In this document: piece by piece, positions 40,990-47,523 of the stretch
How positions within the stretch are numbered: position 1 is the stretch's first letter
How the letters are laid out: every line of letters begins with the position of its first letter
Assembly (NCBI GenBank): GCA_009885695.1
Contig: VFKE01000016.1
Span: 1-47,523 of the forward strand
From: Verrucomicrobiota bacterium
Lineage (GTDB): Bacteria > Verrucomicrobiota > Verrucomicrobiia > Verrucomicrobiales > Verrucomicrobiaceae
Direction of reading: 5' to 3'
Length of the DNA stretch: 47,523 nt
Made by a program: the position numbers and the translations under genes
The notes under the pieces: model-generated
The model's database searches: none
What the model was told of the DNA's origin: nothing
Seen by the model: the letters and a program-made list of their open reading frames with translations, nothing else

Positions 40990-43370
40990 ATCACGCCGTT
41001 CTCAGCCTGCTCAAGGAAGGACACGTCTCGATGCGGGTGCATCTCATCGGCGTGGCGGGCAGCGGCATGAGCGGCCTGGCGCTGCTGTTGCTGGAACTCG
41101 GACACACCGTGAGCGGGTCTGACAAGGTAAGCACTGAGGAAACGCAGCGGCTGCAAAAGCTCGGGCTGGTGTTCCACTGTCCGCAAAGCGAACGCGAGGT
41201 GGACGGGGCTGACATGGTGATTTACTCCAGCGCGGTGAAGCCGGGCAACCCGGCCTACGAGGCAGCGTTCAAGCAAGGCATTCCCCTCGTGCGCCGAGCC
41301 GAGGCACTGGCCGCGATCATGGCGCGGAAGGCTGGCGTGATCGTGGCGGGCACCCATGGCAAGACCACCACCTCGGCCATGACCGCGCATGTGCTGCGGG
41401 TTGGCGGACTCAAGCCATCGCATTACGTCGGCGCGGAAATTCCGATCCTCGGCACCAACGCCCACTGGGACGAGGAAGGCGATTTGTTCGTCGCGGAGGG
41501 AGACGAGAGCGACGGCACGCTGGTGAATTTCCAGCCGAAGCACGTGATCATCTTGAACATCGAGCCGGAGCATCTCGATTTCTACGAAGACCTGGATGCG
41601 ATCAAGACGGTGTTCCGCCAGCTTCTGGAGAAGACCAGCGGCCTCACCGTCTATTGCGCCGAAGATGAAGTCGCGCGCGAACTGTGCGGCAACCGCAAGG
41701 GAAGTGTCAGCTACGGCTGGTCGCGCGAACACGATTTCAGCGCGGATATTATTGCGCTGCGTCCATCGCAGACGGAGTTCGGATTATTTGAAAAAGACAA
41801 AAAGCTCGGCGTCATCACGCTTGGCATTCCGGGTCGGCACAACGTCCTGAATGCGCTCGCGGCCATCGCCCTGGCCACGCGCGTGGGTCGGCAGCCCTCT
41901 GCCGACACCTCACCATCCGCGATGACGGATCGGCAGAGGGCTGCCGACCCACATGCTGATATTCCATTCGAATGCATCGTGCAGGCGCTCGGCAGTTTTC
42001 GCGGCGCACGGCGGCGCTTTGAAACAAAATTCGCCGGCGCACAGTTCACCGTGATCGACGACTACGGGCATCATCCAACGGAGATCAAAGCCACGCTGGC
42101 CACTGCGCGCGCATTGAACCCGGCCCGGCTCATCTGCCTCTTTCAGCCGCACCGTTACACACGCACGCAGTTGTTGAAGAAGGAATTCGGTGGCGCATTT
42201 GCCGATGCCGACATTGTGTGCGTCACGGATGTCTATGCCGCGAGTGAGAAACCGCTGCCGGGTGTCAGCGGCGAAACCATACTCGATGAACTGCGCGCGC
42301 AATGCCCCGGCAAGAAATGTCACTCCACCCCCACGCTGCTGGAAGCGCGCGACAAAATCGGCAATCTGCTGCGGCCCGGCGACCTGCTCATCACGCTCGG
42401 CGCGGGCAACGTGCATGAGGTCGGCCGCTGTCTCGCGAGAGATTTGAAAGTAGCCGAGGACCTGCACCGCCTGCTAAACCTGAAAGACGGCGCCGACGTG
42501 AAACTATACGAGCCGATGGCCAATCATACGACCATCCGCATCGGGGGCCCGGCCCAATACTGGATCGCGCCGCACACCGTGCAGGCTTTCCAGGATGTCG
42601 TGAAATACCTGCGCGGGGCCAGCATCCCCATCCGTGTCATCGGGCGGGGATCCAACCTTCTGGTGCGCGACGGCGGCATCCGCGGCGCGGTGATCCATCC
42701 GGTGAAAGGTGAGTTCGACGAGGTCAGTGTCGATGGCGAATATCTTACCGCCGGAGCTGGAGCGCGTTTCAAGAAAATCGCCATCGCCGCACGCAACGCC
42801 GGGCTGGGAGGATTCGAGTGGATGGAGGGAATCCCCGGCAATCTCGGCGGCTGCCTGCGCATGAACGCGGGCGCGATGGGCGTGCAAACTTTCGACCAGG
42901 TCGTGAGCGTGCGCTTCATCAATGGCAACGGAGATGTGCAGGAAAAATGGAAGGACGAAATCAAGCACGCCTACCGCAGCGTGCCGGAGTTCGACCAGCA
43001 CTATGCGGTGAGCGCCGTGCTCCAGGGCCGCAAGACTGACGCGCGGGATATTGATGCCAAAATGAATGAATCGCACGAGCACCGGAAGGAGAGCCAGCCG
43101 GTCGGAGCGAGCGCCGGATGCATCTTCAAGAATCCGCGCGAAGTGCCAGCCGGCATGCTGGTGGAGCAACTGCATTTCAAGGGCTGCACGCGCAACGCTG
43201 CCATCGTTTCCGATGTTCATGGCAATTTCATCCTCAACTCCGGCGGTGCCCGGGCGCGAGATGTGCTTGATTTGATTGGCGACATTCAGCAGGCTGCGCT
43301 GCAGGAGTGCGGCATCACCTTGGAGACCGAAGTGCAGATCATCGGCGAGGACTTGCCAATGGGGATGTGA
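40986..43370 (+). CDS. murC-murB: Fused MurC-MurB
   Basis: One 794-residue polypeptide. Residues 1-~500 are UDP-MurNAc:L-alanine ligase, with GVAGSGMSGLA, ATP loop GTHGKTTTS (122-130), EGDESDGTL, IEPEHLDFY, RRFETKFAGAQFTVIDDYGHHPTEI and FQPHRYTR. From ~505 is UDP-GlcNAc-enolpyruvate reductase (FAD-dependent): NHTTIRIGGPA, IGRGSNLLVRDGGIRGAV, GIPGNLGGCLRMNAGAMG, and SAGCIFKNP with C712 where many MurB have serine. The order of the two steps (MurB then MurC) is reversed in the chain. A palindrome-coded loop at about 300-323 interrupts MurC. Confidence 0.93.
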   Translation: MNHAVLSLLKEGHVSMRVHLIGVAGSGMSGLALLLLELGHTVSGSDKVSTEETQRLQKLGLVFHCPQSEREVDGADMVIYSSAVKPGNPAYEAAFKQGIPLVRRAEALAAIMARKAGVIVAGTHGKTTTSAMTAHVLRVGGLKPSHYVGAEIPILGTNAHWDEEGDLFVAEGDESDGTLVNFQPKHVIILNIEPEHLDFYEDLDAIKTVFRQLLEKTSGLTVYCAEDEVARELCGNRKGSVSYGWSREHDFSADIIALRPSQTEFGLFEKDKKLGVITLGIPGRHNVLNALAAIALATRVGRQPSADTSPSAMTDRQRAADPHADIPFECIVQALGSFRGARRRFETKFAGAQFTVIDDYGHHPTEIKATLATARALNPARLICLFQPHRYTRTQLLKKEFGGAFADADIVCVTDVYAASEKPLPGVSGETILDELRAQCPGKKCHSTPTLLEARDKIGNLLRPGDLLITLGAGNVHEVGRCLARDLKVAEDLHRLLNLKDGADVKLYEPMANHTTIRIGGPAQYWIAPHTVQAFQDVVKYLRGASIPIRVIGRGSNLLVRDGGIRGAVIHPVKGEFDEVSVDGEYLTAGAGARFKKIAIAARNAGLGGFEWMEGIPGNLGGCLRMNAGAMGVQTFDQVVSVRFINGNGDVQEKWKDEIKHAYRSVPEFDQHYAVSAVLQGRKTDARDIDAKMNESHEHRKESQPVGASAGCIFKNPREVPAGMLVEQLHFKGCTRNAAIVSDVHGNFILNSGGARARDVLDLIGDIQQAALQECGITLETEVQIIGEDLPMGM
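41883..41952. repeat. Palindromic element inserted in frame in murC
   Basis: A perfect 23-bp inverted repeat: left arm 41883-41905 (begins gtgggtcggcagccctct), right arm 41930-41952, loop of 24. It codes for MurC residues about 300-323 (VGRQPSADTSPSAMTDRQ and on), a stretch that ordinary MurC proteins lack between LNALAAIALATR and ADIPFECIVQALGSF. The frame is kept open. Confidence 0.92.
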
Positions 43371-43417
43371 GCTGAATAGGGCTTGGAAAACTCAGGGGCT
43401 GGAGTTATGCTAACCCC

Positions 43418-43687
43418 ATGACGACGACTGTGCAGGAAAGCAATCTGGTGGCGATCCCTCATGAGATTGCCAGCGCGTTTCATATTTACGAAGGCACCAA
43501 ACTTGAATGGTCGCAGGCGGGTGATGGCGTCATAGCCATCAAACCGTTGTTCGAACGCGGCGACCTCGCGCGCAAACTCATGGGAGCTGGACGCAGACTC
43601 GTAAAAGCCGGACATGATCCCGTTGCCGACTTGATCCGGGATCGCGAATTGGATGACAAGATGGATCAAGCCGACGAGGTGCGATGA
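43418..43687 (+). CDS. AbrB/SpoVT-type antitoxin (VapB-like)
   Basis: 89 residues with an AbrB-like hairpin domain (VQESNLVAIPHEIASAFHIYEGTKLEW) and an acidic/basic C terminus that would bind the toxin. Overlaps the PIN gene by ATGA. It follows the murB stop by 47 bp, on the same strand, and may be on its own promoter. Confidence 0.8.
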   Translation: MTTTVQESNLVAIPHEIASAFHIYEGTKLEWSQAGDGVIAIKPLFERGDLARKLMGAGRRLVKAGHDPVADLIRDRELDDKMDQADEVR

Positions 43688-44091
43688 CTCACCTGCTCGA
43701 TAGCTCCGCGCTTTTGGCTCACTATCTCGGCGAACCCGGTCGCGAGGAAGTGCAGTCACTCTTTGAAAATACGAGTGCAATCCTTGGGGTCTCGATTTTG
43801 GCCCTGTTTGAGTTCGACTCCCGGCTCCAGCAGTTGGGCATGGGCGCAGAAGAACGAGAAAACGAACTCGCCAAATATCGCGCTCTGCTGGACGAAATCG
43901 TAAATGTGGATGAACCCATTCGCATTGAAGCAATGAAACATCGGATAAGTGCTTCGGCCAGAATCTCCGCGATGGACGTTCTCATCGCCGCGAGTGCTTC
44001 CCTGCACACCGCAAAATTGATTTATCGTGACCCACACTTTCTAGTGATTCCCGAATCCCTGCTGCAGCAGGAGTTTTTGCCCCTGAAGTGA
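43684..44091 (+). CDS. VapC-like PIN-domain toxin
   Basis: 135 residues, with the acidic quartet D6 (LLDSSALLA), E43 (ALFEFD), D98 (ISAMDVLIAA) and D116 (YRDPHF). This is the classical VapC layout, unlike the COG1569 type at 9304. Likely an RNase that acts on tRNA or rRNA, blocked by the upstream protein. Confidence 0.85.
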   Translation: MTHLLDSSALLAHYLGEPGREEVQSLFENTSAILGVSILALFEFDSRLQQLGMGAEERENELAKYRALLDEIVNVDEPIRIEAMKHRISASARISAMDVLIAASASLHTAKLIYRDPHFLVIPESLLQQEFLPLK

Positions 44092-44103
44092 CTTGCAACC
44101 AAC

Positions 44104-45255
44104 ATGACTGCGACTCCTCCCAGTCTCACCCCTGAAGACCGCGCGAAGCTCAATGCTCTCCATGGGCGGCTATCCGCGCTCGCACTGCGAAATATCGGCT
44201 ACCCCTGCAATCAGGTCTTCGACTACTCGGAGCTGTTCCGCTTCCTCCAGTTCTCGCTGAACAACGTGGGCGATCCCTTCACCGGATCGAACTACAGGCT
44301 CAACACCCATGAGTTCGAACGCGAGGTCATGGAGGAGTTCGCCAGACTGACGCGCGCGCCGGAAGATGACTGGTGGGGCTACGTCACGGGCGGCGGCACG
44401 GAAGGCAACATGTATGGCCTCTACGTCGCCCGCGAGCTGCACCCCGAGGGCATCTGCTACTTCTCGGAGGACACGCACTACAGCGTGGCGAAAATTTTGC
44501 GCCTCCAGCATACCCGGAGCATCATGATCAAGAGCACGCCGGACGGCTCGATGGACTGCGCCGATCTGCGCGAGACCTTGCGCATCCATCGCGATGTCCC
44601 GCCGATCATCTTCGCCAACATCGGCAGCACCATGAAGGGCGCGAGCGATGACCTCGCGGCGATGCGCGCGATTCTCGACGAACTCGCCATCACCAGTGCC
44701 TACATTCATGCCGACGCCGCGCTTAGCGGCATAATCCTGCCGTTTGTGAAAAAACCCCAGCCGTGGAATTTCGCGGACGGCGCGGACAGCATCTCCATCA
44801 GCGGACACAAATTGCTCGGCTGTCCCCTTCCCTGCGGCGTGGTCCTGGCGCGAAGGAAAAACGTGGACCGGATCGCGCGCAGCATTGAATATGTCGGCGT
44901 CCTGGACACCACCATTGCCGGATCGCGCAGTGCCATCACTCCGCTGATGCTGTGGTATCGGCTGAAATCACTCGGCCATGAAGGCATCGCGCAAATCGTG
45001 CAACGGAGTCTGCAACTTGCGGACTACGCGATCACTCAACTCCAGGCGCGCGGCATCAAAGCCTGGCGGCACACTCACTCGATCACAGTCGTCTTCCCCC
45101 GCCCTCCGGAATCCATGATGAAAAAATGGATCATTGCTCCCAAGAAGGACATCGGCCACATCATCACCCTGCCTCATGTGACGGAGTCCGTGATCGACGA
45201 GTTTGCCTCTGATTTTACGGATGCATTGAAAACCCAAACCAAGGCGAAGTCATGA
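44104..45255 (+). CDS. hdc: PLP-dependent histidine decarboxylase
   Basis: Makes histamine from histidine with PLP. 383 residues, close in length and order of motifs to the Gram-negative HDC group (Klebsiella, Morganella): IGYPCNQVFDYSELFRFLQFSLNN, WGYVTGGGTEGNMYG, EDTHYSVAKI, PIIFANIGSTMKGA, HADAALSG, and SISGHK with the Schiff-base K236 followed by LLGCPLPCGVV. A related aromatic or aspartate decarboxylase is less likely. The next gene overlaps by 4 bp and carries ACT domains, which suggests a regulated pathway. Confidence 0.85.
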   Translation: MTATPPSLTPEDRAKLNALHGRLSALALRNIGYPCNQVFDYSELFRFLQFSLNNVGDPFTGSNYRLNTHEFEREVMEEFARLTRAPEDDWWGYVTGGGTEGNMYGLYVARELHPEGICYFSEDTHYSVAKILRLQHTRSIMIKSTPDGSMDCADLRETLRIHRDVPPIIFANIGSTMKGASDDLAAMRAILDELAITSAYIHADAALSGIILPFVKKPQPWNFADGADSISISGHKLLGCPLPCGVVLARRKNVDRIARSIEYVGVLDTTIAGSRSAITPLMLWYRLKSLGHEGIAQIVQRSLQLADYAITQLQARGIKAWRHTHSITVVFPRPPESMMKKWIIAPKKDIGHIITLPHVTESVIDEFASDFTDALKTQTKAKS

Positions 45256-45656
45256 AACAAATCACCGTGCTGGTGCGAAATGAGATCGGCGTCGCGGCGC
45301 AGGTCACCTCCATCCTGGCGGAGCGGGGCGTGAACATTGAAGCGTTCGAGATCGAGGGCATTGAAGACCGCGGCGTACTGGTGCTGACCGTGGACAAATA
45401 CGACGAAGCCCTGCGCGCGCTGCGCGACCATGGATTCCATGCCATCACCCAAGATACGCTGCTCGTTCGTCTGGAAGACAAGCCGGGAGCGCTGGCGAGG
45501 ATCGCCGTGCGATTGAAGGATGCGGGCCTGGACCTGCGCTCCATGCACATCATTCGGCGCGAGGCCGGGGTGACTCTGGCCAGTCTCGTGACCAGCGATC
45601 AGGCCCGGGCCGCAGAGGTGTTGCGTGATGTGCTAACGGTGGAAGTCAGCAAGTAG
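45252..45656 (+). CDS. Two-ACT-domain regulatory protein
   Basis: 134 residues made of two ACT domains (1-68 and 69-130), MKQITVLVRNEIGVAAQVTSI and LVRLEDKPGALARIAVRL. ACT domains bind amino acids to control enzymes. There is no catalytic domain. The ATGA overlap with hdc suggests the two products are made together, so a histidine or histamine sensor is possible, but this has not been seen for HDC as far as I know. Confidence 0.8.
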   Translation: MKQITVLVRNEIGVAAQVTSILAERGVNIEAFEIEGIEDRGVLVLTVDKYDEALRALRDHGFHAITQDTLLVRLEDKPGALARIAVRLKDAGLDLRSMHIIRREAGVTLASLVTSDQARAAEVLRDVLTVEVSK

Positions 45657-45749
45657 CCGCATCGCTCAAAATGGAATTGCTTCCGTTCCATTGACAAATG
45701 GACCGTCTGCGGCTTAATAATGATCCCTTTTATCCCCCAACTCCCGCAC

Positions 45750-46916
45750 ATGGAATTCATCGCAAAAAACGTCGCCGAACTCTCACCCTCACTCACACTC
45801 TCCATCACCAGTCAGGCCAAGGCGCTGAAAAAACAGGGAGTGGACGTTCTCAACTTTGCGGCGGGCGAACCCGATTTCAACACGCCGGCACACATCACCG
45901 CCGCCGCGATCAAGGCGCTGCACGATCACCAGACCCGCTACACCGAGAGCGCCGGCCTTCTGGAACTGCGCGAAGCCCTGGCCGCCAAGTTCGACGTGGA
46001 CAACGGCATCAAATACGATCCCTCGCAGATCATTGTGAACTGCGGCGCGAAGCACTCCTGCTACAACGCCATCCTCGCCGTCTGCAACCCTGGCGACGAA
46101 GTCATCATCCCGGCTCCCTATTGGACCAGCTACCCCGAGATGGTCCGACTTGTTGGCGCATCACCCGTGGTGGTCGAGACCACGGCCGTGAGCGGCTGGA
46201 AGCTGACTCCCGAGCAGTTCGAGGAGGCCATGACGCCCTTGACGCGAATGATCATCCTCAACTCGCCGAACAACCCAACCGGCGCGGTCTACACCAAGGA
46301 AGAACTGGAGAAGCTCGCCGAGATCGCCATCGGTGAGGGCATCGTCATCCTGTCGGACGAGATTTACGAAAAACTCGTCTACGGTGAGAACAAGCACATC
46401 AGCATCGCCTCGATCAGCGAAGAAATTTTCGAACACACCATTACCGTAAATGGTTTCAGCAAGGCCTATGCCATGACCGGCTGGCGCCTCGGCTACACGG
46501 CCGCGCCAAAGGCGATTGCCAATGCGATCGACACCATCCAGAGCCACACCACAAGCAATCCCACCACCTTCGCTCAGTATGGTGCCATCGCTGCACTCAA
46601 CGGTGACCAACAGGTCGTGGCCGATATGCGCGACGAATTCAACGTGCGCCGCGAGTTCATGCTCGATCGTTTGAACAAGATCAAGAATATCCGCGTCGTG
46701 GAACCACAAGGCGCCTTCTACTTCCTCGTGGACATCGAGCCTATCGGCATCAAGTCGGTGAACTTCGCGGAAAAACTGCTCAGCAAACAAAAAGTGGCTG
46801 TCGTCCCCGGCATCGCTTTCGGTTCTGATTACTCGATTCGTTTCAGCTACGCCACCAGCCTCGATGTCATCAACAGCGGCATGGATCGCTTCGAGGAATT
46901 CTGCAACCAGCACTGA
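45750..46916 (+). CDS. Aspartate aminotransferase (class I)
   Basis: A PLP aminotransferase of fold type I, 388 residues from ATG 45750 (MEFIAKNVAELSPS). Motifs: NFAAGEPDFNTP, YTESAGLLELREALA, APYWTSYPEM, NSPNNPTGAV, SDEIYEKLVY and the PLP-lysine K238 in NGFSKAYAMTGWRLGY. The class I-gamma type (Thermus-like AspC) fits. Some members also act on prephenate. An ATG at 45720 would add ten residues. Separate from the ACT gene by 93 bp. Confidence 0.9.
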   Translation: MEFIAKNVAELSPSLTLSITSQAKALKKQGVDVLNFAAGEPDFNTPAHITAAAIKALHDHQTRYTESAGLLELREALAAKFDVDNGIKYDPSQIIVNCGAKHSCYNAILAVCNPGDEVIIPAPYWTSYPEMVRLVGASPVVVETTAVSGWKLTPEQFEEAMTPLTRMIILNSPNNPTGAVYTKEELEKLAEIAIGEGIVILSDEIYEKLVYGENKHISIASISEEIFEHTITVNGFSKAYAMTGWRLGYTAAPKAIANAIDTIQSHTTSNPTTFAQYGAIAALNGDQQVVADMRDEFNVRREFMLDRLNKIKNIRVVEPQGAFYFLVDIEPIGIKSVNFAEKLLSKQKVAVVPGIAFGSDYSIRFSYATSLDVINSGMDRFEEFCNQH

Positions 46917-46950
46917 GGTCGGCAGCAGCGAATGCGCCCGACAAGGTGGC

Positions 46951-47007
46951 TCATGTGGCTCGCCACATGAATCACTAAAACTTGTCCAGCGCACTCTTTG
47001 AGCGCTG
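46951..47007 (+). terminator. Two hairpins after the aminotransferase gene
   Basis: tcatgtggc-tc-gccacatga (46951-46970, 8-9 bp stem) and cagcgc/gcgctg (46987-47007). They could end transcription of the aminotransferase gene. No T run is seen. A further hairpin (ggcact-acc-agtgcc, 47079-47093) lies before the next gene. Confidence 0.4.
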
Positions 47008-47120
47008 CCTCATAAGCGTTCGCGCGCCGGGCACCCTACGAAAGCGTCACATTCCGCAACTGGATTGTATGATTCACTGGCACTACCAGTGCCCTGTTAT
47101 TTGATCAGAAAAATTTCACC

Positions 47121-47489
47121 GTGTCATCCAAACCACAACAACTTTTTCGCATCTCAGCCAGCCAGATGGTTTACACCGCTGGCGGTGAGGTCGATCCCCA
47201 GCGGTTCCTTGCCGATGTGAATTATCTGAACCATTTTGCCGCAGGGTTCGCCCAATGCCTGGGCGCCAAGTTCATCAAGCATGCCCTCATCGAGGACGCC
47301 ACGACGCAGACCGCATTCAGTTTCCACGCCAGCCCAGACGGAATCGGCTCTGTCATCAATGGAATTCTTTCCCGTCAACCGGAGCCGCCGGAAGCCCTGC
47401 TCGGCAGCTTTAACGAAGACTTCTCTGAAAAAGTGCGTCAAGCTAAAAATGCACTGACACTTGGTAAAGAAACGCCTTGTAGCGCGTGA
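47121..47489 (+). CDS. Hypothetical protein
   Basis: 122 residues from a GTG at 47121 (MSSKPQQLFRISASQMVYTAGGEVDPQRF). No signal peptide, membrane helix or known motif was recognised. It may be mixed alpha/beta, with a short C-terminal helix (FNEDFSEKVRQAKNAL). The frame is clean, codon use is like its neighbours, and no rival frame looks better. A function cannot be given. Confidence 0.5.
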   Translation: MSSKPQQLFRISASQMVYTAGGEVDPQRFLADVNYLNHFAAGFAQCLGAKFIKHALIEDATTQTAFSFHASPDGIGSVINGILSRQPEPPEALLGSFNEDFSEKVRQAKNALTLGKETPCSA

Positions 47490-47523
47490 GCTTTCGCAGG
47501 CAAGTTTAGTCACTTGGGCATGA

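Overview
The window looks like chromosomal DNA of a free-living, GC-rich member of the Verrucomicrobiota (PVC superphylum). The pointers are: two large secreted proteins of PVC type that carry CxxCH haem motifs (one fused to beta-propeller blades, one to a WD40 plus coiled-coil body); Tat-exported sugar-active proteins; a lipase-maturation-factor-like membrane protein; a fused murC-murB gene; and many small palindromic or heptamer repeats between genes. The assignment is inferred from gene content. There is no rRNA in the window to test it. Almost all start codons lack a clear Shine-Dalgarno sequence, with murE and murF as exceptions.

Layout. 0-3.3 kb: a UGT-like glycosyltransferase flanked by copies of a MITE-like repeat and a 74-bp tandem repeat, an EamA transporter and a small hypothetical gene. 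3.4-9 kb: rimO (with a repeat-derived insert), a PVC dehydrogenase/cytochrome protein, and hflX. 9-9.9 kb: an AbrB/PIN toxin-antitoxin pair and tRNA-Pro(GGG). 10-15.5 kb: a complete argC-argJ-argB-argD-argF operon (glutamate to citrulline by the acetyl cycle). 15.6-25 kb: a nucleotidyltransferase-like gene behind a good sigma70-type promoter, an 1100-residue cytochrome/WD40/coiled-coil protein, pgsA-der, a Tat-type sugar isomerase/epimerase with an apparent frameshift, a broken ceramidase-like gene, and a sialidase-like protein. 25.2-26.8 kb: the lipase-maturation-factor homologue.

27-43.4 kb is a division and cell wall (dcw) cluster: rsmH-ftsL-ftsI-murE-murF-mraY-murD-lysM protein-ftsW, then an interruption by an opposite-strand toxin-antitoxin island full of hairpins, then murG-murC/murB. 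MurE carries DNPR, so meso-diaminopimelate peptidoglycan is expected. The cluster lacks mraZ, ddl, ftsQ, ftsA and ftsZ at this locus. Most of its genes overlap by ATGA or sit a few bases apart, so they are probably translated as one coupled unit.

43.4-47.5 kb: a second PIN toxin-antitoxin pair, a PLP-dependent histidine decarboxylase translationally coupled to a two-ACT-domain protein, an aspartate-type aminotransferase, and a small unknown gene.

The most unusual signals are: repeat elements that entered the reading frames of essential genes without breaking them (a perfect 23-bp inverted repeat in murC and a heptamer-like stretch in rimO); the MITE-like family at the left end; the hdc-ACT operon; and the toxin-antitoxin island inside the cell wall cluster.
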